From NCBI GenBank assembly GCA_032718475.1, contig JAUCBJ010007234.1, forward strand, positions 1 through 64,000: 64,000 nt of DNA, in the 5' to 3' direction. Origin of the DNA: Nemertoderma westbladi (taxonomy: Eukaryota; Xenacoelomorpha; Nemertodermatida; Nemertodermatidae). Below the pieces are notes generated by a model, which made no database searches, had not been told where the DNA came from, and saw nothing but the letters and a program-made list of their open reading frames with translations. Below are positions 11,001-21,530 of this stretch, in pieces. The position numbers were made by a program, and so were the translations under genes. The first letter of the stretch is position 1, and the number at the start of each line of letters is the position of its first letter.

Positions 11001-14000
11001 CGCTGGGGGAAATGGTTGAACGTTGGGCAGACGTTATCGCACTGGATTACGTTCTCTGTTCTCTGAAGTGTGAAGCGAATTCGTTGTCGAATTGGGTCGG
11101 AAGCTGCGGGAATTCTACTGTTCTACGGGAGTAAACCGCAGCGGTCCGGTTACTACGGACGGATACTACTGGGATAAGCATGTATTTCGATCGAGTTTCT
11201 CGTATTCTCGATGCTCGAGGCGGATAGAGAGTTGGTTGTGTTGGGCGGTGTTGTTCAATTCTATCAAACATATTAAATAATTGGTAAAATAATAAAAACA
11301 CACCAGATAAAGATACTGAGCTTATGGTAAAGAGATAGGCCGAACTTACAATTTCCAAATAGATTGTTCATATAATAAATATATTTTTGGTATTTGATTT
11401 CAAGATAGCTGCTATTTAGGGGGCTATAGGGCTGGACGCAATAAAAAATCATCCCTCTCCAGGGGAAATTGGACGCAAATAACAACAGCTGATTTCTCTC
11501 AAAAATAAAACTGTAACCTGTTCTATTGTGTTTACTTTATTGTTTTGGTTAAAATAACGTGCAACTGTAACCTGCTCCTTTCCCAAAATTGAGAAATTAA
11601 TATTGAAGCGGGATATTAATTCGCCAAGATGGGATTTGCGTCCAGTCCCACCCCCTCCTGTCTCTTGATTTCAATAAAAAATAGAATACATTGCATTTTA
11701 CTGTTATAATTACTGTATTGAATAAAATAATTAATTGATTGTTTATTTAACCGTGCTAAGCACGTTGAACTGGAGCTCTAATAATTCCCCACTAGCGGCA
11801 GACAGGAACTGTAAAAGTCTCTGTAGAATTTCTAATTAAGCAATGCTCTTAGGTAACTACTACTAAATTTCAGATGAATCTGATCGTTGGTTCTATAATT
11901 ACAGCTATTTTTACGTTTCTGTTAATTCGCCCCCTAGCAGCAGACCGGGGAACTGTAGAAGTCTGTCTGTGTGTAGAATTTCTAAATTTTTTATAGACTA
12001 CAAGTGTACCAAGTTTGGTTCCATTTCGATTTCATCCATGATTGACCGACTTATTAGCGTTCAAACATTCCTGCCACAAACATAGCCAGAGGCAGCCACA
12101 AACGAATAAAAGCTGCAGGAACTCGAGCGATAATTAGTTTATTAATTATTAAATACTGTTTCAATTAAATTCTTTACGAAAATCTAGTCATCTTCTTTTA
12201 AATATGGACCCTGCATTCATGGAATATATAATATTTGATAATTCATCAGTCAGCCTACGCTAATTTCACAGCAAAGTCCTTTTCATGGCCTGTGTGTAGT
12301 AGGCCATGGTACCACCCTACTACCGGCTGACCGCGTGACCGGTGGCAACTAGCACTTCAGCACTTGCACAGCAACAGCACTACCGGCGATACACAGGTTG
12401 AAATTTATGTAGAGTTTGCTCAACAGTACAGATATAAAATAGTTATCTAAATTATATATATTACTATTGACAAGTATTGAAATATATACCGTTATTCGTG
12501 TTATCAGTATTTGCAACATCTGACATTGAAGAGGTGAGAGAAGAAGAATACCGGCACTAAACATAACCAACGCTTATCACAGGTCGGCATGGTTACCTCG
12601 AAACCGGCGCGACTGTCCACTCGAATACAACTTCAAAACACAAACGCCAACAATAAACTGAAAGCGAATCGAACGTCTTCAGAAGAATCTGTCATTGGGA
12701 CGAAGAAAAGGAAGCCGAAACCACGGGAATGGACCACAGCTAAGATTGAATGCTCCCATTGTCAGAGTTCCTGGACCGAAATTGAAACACCAATTGCCGA
12801 TGGGCTTGATCTCTCAAACCAAAACTTCCTCTGCGGGGTTTGCGCGGCAGTAAAGATTGAAAGTCTGGAAGCTGACATCCCTAGGTATTATTATTATAAA
12901 GAGCGTCAGCCTGCGTTTAATAAATATATTTTAATACAAAACAGGTCGAACGCAAAAAGGCTTATAATGAAGACGAGTACTGCATTGATTATATTCCTAT
13001 AAACCACCTGGCTTTGCATATTGAACGTGCGTTTGGAAATAAGTTCGTGCTACCCTTCCGTGGGTGGTAGATGTCGCGGTTATGTATTGGTGGGTGGGGG
13101 AGGGGGGGGGGGGGGGGTGCAGATTAAAGGGAGTGAACACGTGCTGTCCCCCTTTCTTTGATTAATTGGTGGTGTGGGTTAATCTCTCATAACCTGATTT
13201 TGTGATACAGTCGCACAATTTTAATTTGTATCTCATAACTGGGCCTCGTGCTGCGCGAAGGCCCCACGAACGTGTCTCATTTATACTGTACCATATGGAA
13301 TTTATATAAACTTGAAAATGAAAATGTTTGGAGACACTAAAAGCAGGTGCAACGAAATCATTCAAGACCCAGGCAATCTTAAGTTAGTGTAATTCCTTAA
13401 CAAACTACAAATTTTTAAATGCTTTAAAATGTTAAAAAAAATTTACTCTTAAATTAATTATTAAATGCACCTTTCGAAAACCCTTGTTTCTTTATTGATA
13501 GTAACAATGTGTTGGCAAGCTGTATTTTTCGAGGTATTTGTTATTATACATTTATTATAGGAAGGGATCTAGGGGTCTTAACCTCGAGTGATAAGTTTAT
13601 TTTACCGAAAATAACTTATCTTTTATTGGCGCAATTGTACGACTGTCCTACAATTGCGCCAATAAAAGATAAGTTATATTCGGTAAAATAAACTTATCAT
13701 GCACTGCCGCTGGGGGATACCATAGCAACAATAAGTTTATTTATTTAAGTTAGCACTGTAGCTTTCTAATTATACCAATAATCCCGAATGGTGCAGCGGA
13801 GTTATTTGAAAACGAAACCGTGTTAAATTTGTGGGACACCGTGTACTTTAATTTTAGTTATTAGTTATTGTTTCTGCATCCCGTGTTTTAAAATAACAAG
13901 CCACCATTAATAACTTATTGGATTTATTTCTCGTTTATTCACAGTTTTGTTCTGCGCTGCACAATTTGTACCTTGATGAATATTTATCTTGCAGGTCCAA

Positions 14001-17000
14001 AAATTATTTCTCGGTCTGAAAACGATTTTTTTTGGAATATGGGGCGAGCCACGAAGTGAGTGAGCCTTAGCGTAGGGGTACCATTAATCAACCTGTCGTT
14101 CTGTCATCCTGTCGCGTTTTTTTTCAGTATTTTATTTTAAACGTTAATAACTCGGCCAATCCTTGATGAAATCTATCCAAACTTGGTACACATGTTGTTT
14201 GGCAAAAGTTTGAAAATTTTCCAAGTAGAATTTGCGTGGGGCCTTCGTGCAGCATCAGTGTAACTGTTATTGCAGTTATAATAAATTTATTTATCCAAAT
14301 TTAAAATGCGTTAAATTATTATTACTGTAGGATAAATCAGCTGGGTTTCTGACAAATTTTGCAATACATTGGGGCTGTCTGCTAATCTGCATGTACCATG
14401 TGTACCGGTACTGTCAGGCTGTACTCAATCCCTGAATCGAGAATCCTGCAATCAGTCAATACTGCAGTACTGGTCAGCCGGTACCATACACTGCAGACAT
14501 GCCATATCATGTAATCTAATTAAACATGGCCCCGGCAACCCTTGCGGTGATTATAGTTTAGGCCTAATTAGCCCAGTACCGGCACCGGTAATAATAATAT
14601 AATAGTTTAGATAGTTACCGCTAATCATTCAGTCATTGCTGCATTGGTACGGTACACCGTATTGCTGTACTGCCGTTGTAGTGCGCACCGTAGGTACCAC
14701 CCTACTACCGGTACCGGCTGACCGGTGCCAACTAGCACTTCAGCACTTGTACAGCAACAGCACTACCGGCGATACACAGGTTGGAATTTATGTAGAGTTT
14801 GCTCAACAGTACAGATATAAAATAGTTATCTAAATTATATATATTACTATTGACAAGTATTGAAATATATACCGTTATTCGTGTTATCAGTATTTGCAAC
14901 ATTTGACATTGAAGAGGTGAGAGAAGATGAATACCGGCACTCAACAAAACCAACGCTTATCACAGGTCAGTATGGTTACCTCGAAACCGGCGCGACTGTC
15001 CACTCGAATACAACTTCAAAACACAAACGCCAACAATAAACTGAAAGCGAATCGAACGTCTTCAGAAGAATCTGTCATTGGGACGAAGAAAAGGAAGCCG
15101 AAACCACGGCAATGGACCACAGCTAAGATTGAATGCTCCCATTGTCAGAGTTCCTGGACCGAAATTGAAACACCAATTGCCGATGGGCTTGATCTCTCAA
15201 ACCAAAACTTCCTCTGCGGGGTTTGTGCGGCAGTAAAGATTGAAAGTCTGGAAGCTGGCATCCCTAGGTATTATTATTATAAAGAGCGTCAGCCTGCGTG
15301 TAATAAATATATTTTAATACAAAACAGGTCGAACGCAAAGAGGCTTATAATGAAGACGAGTACTGCATTGATTATATTCCTATAAACCACCTGGCTTTGC
15401 ATATTCAACGTGCGTTTGGAAATAAGTTCGTGCTACCCTTCCGTGGGTGGTAGATGTCGCGGTTATGTATTGGTGGGTGGGGGGAGGAGGGGGGGGGGGG
15501 GGTGCAGATTAAAAGGGGTGAACACGTACTGTCCCCCTTTCTTTGATTAATTGGTGGTGTGGGTTAATCTCTCATAACCTGATTTTGTGATACAGTCGCA
15601 CAATTTTAATTTGTATCTCATAACTGGGGCCTCGTGCTGCGCGAAGGCCCCACGAACGTGTACTGTGTAACTGCACAATGTTAAGAATGCCAGTAAAAGG
15701 AGGGCTGCTTAGTAGTCAACGGTAGCGGCAGCCAATGTCGTAAATATTCATTCCAGAACATGTATTTATTAAACTTGGAGGTGTATACGGTTGGGTGCAA
15801 TCTTCGCCCGCGTCCAATCTTCGCCCGCATCCAACCTTCGCCTAAGGGAAACTTCGCCCGCAAGGCAATCTTCGCCCGCTAGCAACCTGCGCCCAATACG
15901 ATTTGTGTTAGTAACCATTTTAGATACCAATTGAGGGAATGGAGTTACAGAGACGGCTTTTTCTAATAGTAGGGTGAGTGAGGGAGACTTGAACCCCAAA
16001 AGTTATAATCGCTCTATAGAAGAGATAAATGAATTTTTCAATGCCGTTTTAACTTTTTCACATTACATTTATGATTGCTACCATTAGAGTTGGAGAATTT
16101 CAACTCTTAAACTTTTTTAATTAAACCAATTATTCGTATTTTCGAAAAAGCGTCAAGTCTCCCTCAATGGGGGGGGGGGGGGGGGAGAGACTTGACACCT
16201 AGGGTGTGAGACTTGAACCCCACCTCGCATACTTGTAAATTCGTTAAAAAACGCAGAAGTGTAATAATTACATGTTCAACATGTCTATTTTCTAGTAGAG
16301 CAAAAAAAATTCAAAAAATGCGATTGTTAAATTGTTAAATTATTATCCAAAATTTGATACAAATTTAGGTGGTCGTTCACATGGTTCTCCCAACAAGAAC
16401 TGAATAAATAATAGTTCATTAAAATCGCATTAAAATTTAACGCGTGAAGGTACTTTTTATTAATGAATATCTTTTATAATTTTCAATCCAGGCATATATT
16501 AATTGTTTTTCTGTAATTCTATTGATGTAGTGGGGTGCAGATTAAAAGGGGTGAACACGTACTGTCCCCCTTTCTTTGATTAATTGGTGGTGTGGGTTAT
16601 TCTCTTATAACCTGATTTTGTGATACAGTCGAACAATTTAATTTGTATCTCATAACTGGGCCTAGTGCTGCGCGAAGGCCCCACGAACGTGTTATAATTA
16701 CATGCAGTACCACAGTAGTCATAAAGTAGCACTTTATGGCACTACCAATTGACCAAAGTGTGTTTTAAGGAAATAGACTGTAATAGAGGCAGATGCTGCT
16801 GTATAAGAGTGGTAGGCCTACTCTCGAATCCATCCAAGCACTACAGTACTGTATGTTGATTTATGTTACAACTTTATCGGTTTAGCATACAGTAGTGTTA
16901 TTAGTTACTTGGCAACACTATCACTATGGGATTGCAAATTGATACTGTAGTTAACACATGCTACTACTGTAGACTACGGTATAGTTGCAAATATGTAGGA

Positions 17001-17575
17001 AATACAACTATTTATTCTATACGTCTAGATTTTACTCTTTGGACGACAAACAACTAAACAGTCGGTATTCCGCAATGCGAAGCATCGTAATGGCAAACGA
17101 AGAGGAAACAATAAAAATGCCTATTCTAGAACCGGTTGCCGGGTTACATAAGAGCCAGGTAGAAGAATTCGTGGAATACAATGGTGGTCCAGGTATACAG
17201 CACGTTGCTATGGAGACAGACAATATAATCGAGGCGGTGGACTTGTTGCGAAGTCGGGGAGTTCTTTTCATGAAGGCACCTTCGACCTATTATATGATGT
17301 TGCGTGAGCGATTATCTGTATCGAAAGTGAAAGTATTGGAGAGTTTGGATGATGTAGAGCGTTTAGGTTTACTGCTAGACCATGATGAGGAAGGATACAT
17401 TCTGCAAGTGTTTACTAAACCAGTGGAGGATAGACCAACATTGTTTATGGAGATTATCCAAAGGCATAATCATACGGGTTTTGGTGCTGGGAACGTGAAA
17501 GCTTTGTTTGCTGCCGTGGAAATGGAACAGAAGCTGAGAGGTACATTCTTGAACACCGCTAGTAGCAGTGGGTAA
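8038..17575 (+). CDS. HPD: 4-hydroxyphenylpyruvate dioxygenase, two exons
   Basis: Exons 8038-8660 and 17029-17575 join in phase 2 across a GT...AG intron to give 389 residues (human HPD: 393). The enzyme converts 4-hydroxyphenylpyruvate to homogentisate, the second step of tyrosine breakdown, in the cytosol, using Fe(II) and O2. Two vicinal-oxygen-chelate domains are visible: N-terminal 'FDHVRLWVGNAMQAAAFYC' and C-terminal 'GPGIQHVAMETDNI'. Iron ligands are His183 (IDHVVG), His266 (IQHVAM) and Glu349 (FMEIIQRH), the same numbering as the human enzyme. The C-terminal 'RPTLFMEIIQRHNHTGFGAGN' signature is intact (here listed in parts: RPTLF, IIQRHNH, GFGAGN). The start follows TTAGAAA and gives the family's usual N-terminus. 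No breaks seen, so probably functional. HPDL is less likely given the GFGAGN tail and ligands. Confidence 0.95.
9310..9690 (+). pseudogene. Mariner-type transposase remnant
   Basis: Pieces in different frames recall an IS630/mariner transposase: 'KPYKIQTIHGLKPSDYPTRV' near 9360-9420, a degraded catalytic strand followed by 'LNGQVNRWN' near 9500, then 'NPHKIVEHFRDSPMVTV' at about 9550-9600. The order is that of the linker and DDE core of DUF4817-like mariner transposases. Several frameshifts and stops exist and the N-terminal DNA-binding domain and last catalytic part are missing. Clearly dead. Confidence 0.62.
10464..12308. mobile_element. hAT-like non-autonomous element inside copy A
   Basis: Ends are inverted: ATGGCCTACTAC at the left, then TTTGCTGTGAAATTAGCGTAGGCTGACTG; the reverse complement of the same words closes the right end (about 12246-12308). 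GTACCACC stands at both borders (10456-10463, 12309-12316). The undisturbed copies B and C have this site once, so the duplication is 8 bp (9 possible), as hAT elements make. No transposase domain is visible. It contains a GC-richer stretch (10680-11275) and a dispersed repeat (11410-11670). Confidence 0.78.
11410..11670. repeat. Dispersed 'cctgctccttt' repeat, compact copy
   Basis: Contains CTCTCCAGGGGAAATTGGAC, GCAAATAACAACAGCTGATT, TTTATTGTTTTGGTT, AACCTGCTCCTTTCCC and GGGATTTGCGTCC. The words GGACGCAAAT (start) and ATTTGCGTCC (end) are inverse, hinting at a miniature inverted-repeat element. Relatives lie at 6530-7745, 24090-24300 and 38150-38230, and the 68-bp satellite at 19.8 kb derives from its middle. 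Confidence 0.65.
12589..13070 (+). pseudogene. Cys-rich gene of the GGGGCGAG family, copy A
   Basis: Same two-exon layout as in copy B (exons 12589-12849 and 12945-13070). The upstream ATG is changed to AAG and a TAA follows before the internal Met at 12589, so the first 15 codons are lost. Both splice sites and the 41-codon second exon remain open (with one Glu to Lys change). The CxxC pairs are intact. Confidence 0.5.
13589..13699. mobile_element. Small palindromic MITE
   Basis: About 52-bp inverted arms (GATAAGTTTATTTTACCGAA ... AATTGCGCCAATAAAAGATAAG) separated by a few bases form a near-perfect hairpin. It interrupts the right arm of the Tc1/mariner element. Target duplication not resolved. 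Confidence 0.75.
14041..15658 (+). mobile_element. GGGGCGAG-family element, copy B
   Basis: Complete 1.62-kb copy, GGGGCGAGCC to CCACGAACG. The right flank is TGT and the left flank TAT (one change from TGT). Highly similar to copy C over its whole length. Order: end, 'AACTCGGCCAATCCTTGATG' core, internal GTGGGGCCTTCGTGCAGCAT (inverse of the 3' end), long non-coding stretch rich in ACCGGT, Cys-rich gene (+), poly-G tract near 15485, 3' end. No transposase seen. Confidence 0.82.
14927..15453 (+). CDS. Small Cys-rich protein carried by the GGGGCGAG family (two-exon model), copy B
   Basis: Unrecognised protein. Model: exon 1 14927-15232 (102 codons), donor GTAAAG, 95-base intron, acceptor ACAG, exon 2 15328-15453 (41 codons plus TAG); phase 0 on both sides, 143 residues. 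The N-terminal half is Ser/Thr/Asn/Lys-rich with a basic KKRKPKPR patch (possible nuclear signal). Then come CSHC and CGVC pairs spaced like a zinc ribbon, then acidic EAYNEDEYCIDYIP and LALHIQRAFG. Reading through the intron instead gives 152 residues with a less protein-like tail; both remain possible. The same gene occurs in copies A and C. Exon 2 stays open in all three, which supports the spliced form. Function unknown; no transposase motif. Confidence 0.55.
15659..15975. repeat. Repeat shared with the flank of copy C, with 'CTTCGCCCG' motif array
   Basis: From TACTGTGTAACTGCACAATG onward this stretch matches 43805-44080 closely (ACATGTATTTATTAAACTTG, AACCTGCGCCCAATACGATT). It contains a short degenerate array of TTCGCCCGC-type units. 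Copies B and C of the GGGGCGAG family both sit at the left side of this repeat. In copy C the word TGTACTGTGTAACTG is left of the insertion, so this is probably a host repeat rather than part of the element. Confidence 0.6.
15960..16220. repeat. Short inverted words 'gagacttgaacccc' with poly-G
   Basis: GAGGGAGACTTGAACCCC (15965) and its inverse TCAAGTCTCCCTC (16153) bracket an AT-rich stretch, followed by about 18 G and a second GAGACTTGAACCCC (16208). It could be a small MITE; no target duplication was resolved. From 16220 to 16530 I see only AT-rich DNA. Confidence 0.4.
16531..16689 (+). mobile_element. GGGGCGAG-family element, isolated 3' end (copy D)
   Basis: Only the last about 160 bases of the family are present, starting just after the position of the poly-G tract in other copies (GGGGTGCAGATTAAAAGGGG) and ending CCACGAACG then TGT. 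No 5' part lies nearby. Confidence 0.75.
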
Positions 17576-18957
17576 ATCAATAATTATCGCTTATTATTGA
17601 TTTAAAATTGGTGCAGGTGCCACTCAATACATGTATACTAATTAATCCTCTGGTGCATTAGATTATCGCGAAATATATGTTATCCACTGGAGAATGATGC
17701 GCAAATATACAACTGCAAGTTTCATTTATTACAGTAAGTCCCCTTAGCGAGACCTCAGTTGCACTAGACATAGACTCAGACTTATGTAAGACCATTAATA
17801 AGGTCTACTCATGTATGAATGTATAAGGAATAAGTAAGTCTGAGACTATATAAGACCTCAGTATTAATATTAATATTATTGATATTGTAATTATTTTTTA
17901 AAAATTAATGTTTTTAACAGGCAAACCAGAGATTAGGCCTACACTCTTATTACTTTAGGCACGACACCAGGGTCGTTATGGTAATTACCTGTAGAATAAT
18001 GATAAAAATACCAATGAAATATAATCTAATTTCAGTTTAAATAAAGTTTTTAGGATAACTAATCGCGCCTACATACTGTACAAGGCGCGATTATGGGCAA
18101 TGTTACGATAAAGGCATTAGTTAGAGAATAAAATAAATAAAACATTTGTATTGAAATAAAACATAGTTTTATTCTAGTATTAGTTTGACTACAAAATTGA
18201 AATTTGAAATTTATTCCATATTGGTATATTAAATTCAAAATTATTCCTTAAATAACGGTAGTACTGTATGTAGGCATAGGTACGGTAGGTAGCATGGTAG
18301 CCAGACACATTGGAATACTGTAATAACTATTTGCCTATTATATATAGATAAATATAATAAATAAAAATAAATAAAAATAAATAAAAATAAAAATAAATAA
18401 ATATAATAAAAAAATAAATAAAATAATAAAAAATAAATAAAAAAATATGATTTTCTAAGTGCAATACAATTTAAATACTAACATACTTGTGTGTAAAGAA
18501 GCACTTTACAGTGTGATGATCTGAGTGCTTTGTTACACGAACGAACGTTAGTGAGTGAGTCAAAATAAAGCCACGAGGATCAGAACACTGTAAAGTACTT
18601 TGCAACAAGTATGTATGTAGTTTTATTCCAAAATTTTAACATTACGAAATGATTGTACATATACATTATAAGTGATAGAAACTGCACAAATTATATTAGT
18701 TGCTGTATAAATAAATGTAAAAATGACATAAATTATGTTATTAATAAGCTACAGTAGCTTATATCTATGGTGGCGTTTGGAGCCATGTTATAATAACGCA
18801 ATAATTTGTATTGTCCGTTTAAATCACCCATGATGTCCTTTTTTTTTGACTTTTTATGTCCTCCAAAAATTTACCGTTAGGTTCCATGCTACCGGTTTCT
18901 CTACTGCTGTACTCTCAGTCTATCAGTACCGGTATTAGTATATAGAGCACTATTATA
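17576..18957. other. HPD 3' flank, AT-rich
   Basis: A candidate AATAAA for HPD is at 18040-18045. An (AAATA)n-type microsatellite spans about 18340-18450. No gene or transposon end recognised. Confidence 0.4.
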
Positions 18958-19612
18958 AGCATAAGCTCAAAGGATGGTATGCTTGAACATGTCGACGACT
19001 TCTGTTACCTGGGATCATGGATCCGGAAGTCAGGTGAGGACCTTCGAATACATAAGGGAAAGGCATGGGCAGCCTTGAATAGGCTTTCCAGGATTTGGAA
19101 GTCACCGAGAATTAATCGGAAACTTAAGGTCCGATTATTTAGAGCAGCAGTAGTTCCAGTACTCCTCTACGGGAGTCCATGCTGGGCTCTAACTGCTGAG
19201 GACACCAAATCTCTGGATGGCACATTCACAAGAATGCTACGCCGGGTTCATTGTGTCAAGTACAATGCACACATCTCCAACCAGACACTATATAACATTG
19301 GAGGTGTCTCATTGGTTCCCCCAAGCTTGACACTAGAACAAAATCGCCTCCGCTTTGCAGGACATTGCTTTCGCCGTGAGGACCAGCCAGTGCATAATCT
19401 TGTACTTTGGCAGCCTCATGGAGTGAATAAGCATGGTGGACAGCCCATGACTTTCTTGAGACGCATCTTAAAGGACACTGGCCTTGAAGATGCGGATGAT
19501 CTAGCAAATGTCATGGGTGATAGGGAGTTGTGGCGGTGCAATTTTGTTGACAAGCCGGCACAGCATTCTTAAAAATGCAGCTGCAATGCAGCATGCCGAT
19601 CCTAGTAGTAGT
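18958..19612 (+). pseudogene. LINE (non-LTR retrotransposon) fragment, C-terminal part of the RT protein
   Basis: An open frame of about 200 residues matches the region after the reverse-transcriptase core: 'FCYLGSWIRKSGEDL', 'RLFRAAVVPVLLYGSPCWAL', 'RMLRRVHCVKY', 'RLRFAGHCFRREDQPV', 'LVLWQPHG'. It ends in TAA at 19570-19572, and a 30-base 3' UTR leads into (TAG)n. The copy is 5'-truncated, as most LINE copies are. The same family supplies fragments at 26100-26622, 28005-28385, 28568-28815 (-) and 41545-41890. Clade uncertain (endonuclease-RT type). Confidence 0.8.
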
Positions 19613-19789
19613 AGTATTTTGCAGTATTGCTGTATTGTATGTACAGATGTAGGTACAGTATAAAGCAGGTATTTTAGGTATTTTAGTACCGGTACCGGCA
19701 CCGGTACTGCTGTAGGCCTACTGTGAAGCCTACCATTTAAATACGGTAATGGTAGGCCTACGGGCTGACCGGTTGTGCTAATAAATAGA

Positions 19790-20525
19790 AAATCCCCCCT
19801 ATATAACCTGCTCCTTTCCCTCGATTAGTTAAGTGATCATTTATTGTTTTGGTTAGGAAATCCCGCCTATGTAACCTGCTCCTTTCCCTCAATTGTTAAA
19901 GTGACCGTATATTGTTTTGGTTAGAAATGCCCGCCTCTGTAACCTGCTCCTTTCCTTCATTTAGTAAAGTGACTGTTCATTGTTTTGGTTAGAAAATCCC
20001 GCCTCTGTAGCCTGCTCCTTTCCCTCAATTAGTTAAGTGATATCGTTTATTGTTTTGGTTAGAAAATCCCGCCTCTGTAACCTGCTCCTTTCCCTCAATT
20101 AGTTAAGTGGTCGTTTATTGTTTTGGTTAGAAAATCCCGCCTCTGTAACCTGCTCCTTTCCCTCAATTAGTTAAGTGATCGTTTATTGTTTTGGTTAGGA
20201 AATCCCGGTCTGTAACCTGCTCCTTTCTCTCAATTGGTAATGTTATCGTCTATTGTTTTGGTTAGAAAAGACCATCTATGTAACCTGCTCCTTTCCTTCA
20301 TTTGGTAAAGTGATTGTTTATTGTTTTGGTTAGAAAATCCCGCCTCTGTAACCTGCTCCTTTCGCTGATTTGGTAAAATGACCGTTTATTGTTTTGGTTA
20401 GAAAGGCTAGCCTAACCTGCTCCTTTCCTTCATTTGGTAAAGTGACTGTTTATTTTTGTTTTGGTTAGAAAATCCGGCCTTAACCTGCTCCTTTCCATCA
20501 ATTGGTACTGTAATTGTTTTTGGCT
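19790..20525 (+). repeat. 68-bp satellite, about 11 units
   Basis: The unit of about 68 bases contains AACCTGCTCCTTTCCCTC, AATTAGTTAAGTGATCGTTT, ATTGTTTTGGTTAGAAAATC and CCGCCTCTGT. Units differ by point changes and short length changes, more so at the right end. The unit is the central segment of the dispersed repeat found singly at 7.6, 11.5, 24.2 and 38.2 kb. Confidence 0.92.
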
Positions 20526-20997
20526 ATAAAATGAGTGTTTTGCTACGTCATGTAGTAATCGATTATCGACAACAACCACAAACTATTAAATTTAGAGTCT
20601 TTTACCACAGGCGCATATGGAAATCTATCCCATAGTCTATAAATCAACAAATTTTGAATGTTTTGGCATAGGCATAGTGAAACCAACTGTCTGACAGTCC
20701 AGAAATCAACAGTCTGACAGTTTGAAGAAATACATACATAAAAAGTCATTAAAGGACAACAAAAGTCATTAAAGGGACAACAAAAGTCATTATGCACAAT
20801 TCGTAAAAAAAGGAGGACAAAAAGTCAAATGAAAGGACATAAAAAATCACTGCCTTAATAATATAGCTAGGCCCTACTGGTTATTAATAGCTATACCCCG
20901 CCTACCGGTAGGTAATGCTGTAGGCCTATCTGGCTGTCAGGCAAATTTCCGCCTATTGTTTACGTGGTAACCAATAACGGCGTTAAGTAATGTCCAC
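20526..20997. other. No gene recognised
   Basis: Contains short repeats of 'GGACAACAAAAGTCATTA' type (20745-20845), whose inverse appears near 18830-18870. No coding potential seen. Confidence 0.4.
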
Positions 20998-21000
20998 TAA

Positions 21001-21187
21001 GGCCGCGTTCACACTACCGAGTCAAAGTCAAAAGAGACAAAATTTAAAAAAGATAACAAGAAATTTATTTTTTTCTAGAACGCCCTAATTAGGCCTATAT
21101 AATGTATTATTATTTATTATTGCTAGCTACAGTACTGTAGCTTTATTTATTTTATTTTGACTTTGACTCGGTATTGTGAACGCGGCC
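21001..21187. mobile_element. PIF/Harbinger-like MITE
   Basis: GGCCGCGTTCACAC...CGAGTCAAAGTCAAAA at the left returns inverted at the right (TTTTGACTTTGACTCGG, GTGAACGCGGCC). TAA flanks both ends (20998-21000, 21188-21190), the usual Harbinger 3-bp duplication. 187 bp, non-coding. The flanking words GTAATGTCC and GGACATTAC are also inverse, suggesting it landed in an older palindromic repeat. Confidence 0.78.
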
Positions 21188-21359
21188 TAAGGGGACATTA
21201 CTTTACGGATAACACTACATACAATACTAAATGTACAGGCCAATACAATGCTGTAATGTCCTCAAAAGTTGTAAAGTGCTAAATAACAACTCACAGTTAA
21301 TACAGTACTAACGGCGTTGAGTACAGTAATGTTACAATTTTGGAATAAAATACATTACA

Positions 21360-21530
21360 TATAGTTTTATCAATTCTTAGATAAAATACGATACGAAAAA
21401 AACACGAATCATTTTTTGTATTTCGTATCGTATCTTGGATTTTTCGTATCGTATCGAATTTTCCCAAAATTGCATTCGTATCGTATCGTATCATAAAAAA
21501 ACGGTTCGTATCGTATCGTATCCTGTCCCT
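21360..21530. repeat. Degenerate CGTATCGTAT array
   Basis: Runs of CGTATCGTATC separated by short AT-rich linkers. Non-coding low-complexity DNA. The rest of 21191-22004 shows no recognised feature. Confidence 0.7.

Larger units (their letters stand above)
9787..13272 (+). mobile_element. GGGGCGAG-family element, copy A (interrupted by a hAT-like element)
   Basis: It begins GGGGCGAGCCACGAAGTGAG and ends GGCCCCACGAACG, with TGT on both sides (9784-9786 and 13273-13275). It lies inside the right arm of the Tc1/mariner element, so it is younger than that element. Without the insertion at 10464-12308 it is about 1.64 kb, as copies B and C are. It carries the Cys-rich gene (damaged start), a poly-G tract near 13100 and a hairpin-capable 3' end (GGGCCTCG...CGAAGGCCC). 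No transposase is recognisable. Superfamily unknown. Confidence 0.8.
8693..13843. mobile_element. Tc1/mariner (IS630-type) transposon with long inverted repeats
   Basis: Left end CAGGGTGTCCC at 8693 and the inverse of CACGGTGTCCC at 13843 are both bordered by TA (8691-8692, 13844-13845), the Tc1/mariner target duplication. The inverted arms share 'CACGGTTTCGTTTTCAAATAA' type sequence and continue for several hundred bases (8693-9200 against 9690-9783 and 13276-13843). A transposase remnant lies at 9310-9690, preceded by a third, partial copy of the end sequence at 9245-9300. Later insertions at 9787-13272 and 13589-13699 account for most of its 5.15-kb span. Confidence 0.75.
8661..17028 (+). 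other. HPD intron, 8.37 kb, filled with nested transposons
   Basis: Donor GTAACA at 8661 follows CAG; acceptor TCTAG ends at 17028. The intron separates His658-free sequence 'LLFH' from 'FYSLDD', with an Arg codon split 2+1. It holds a Tc1/mariner element, two long and one 3'-only copy of the GGGGCGAG family, a hAT-like element, a dispersed repeat, a small palindromic MITE and poly-G tracts. No host exon was recognised inside. Confidence 0.9.
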
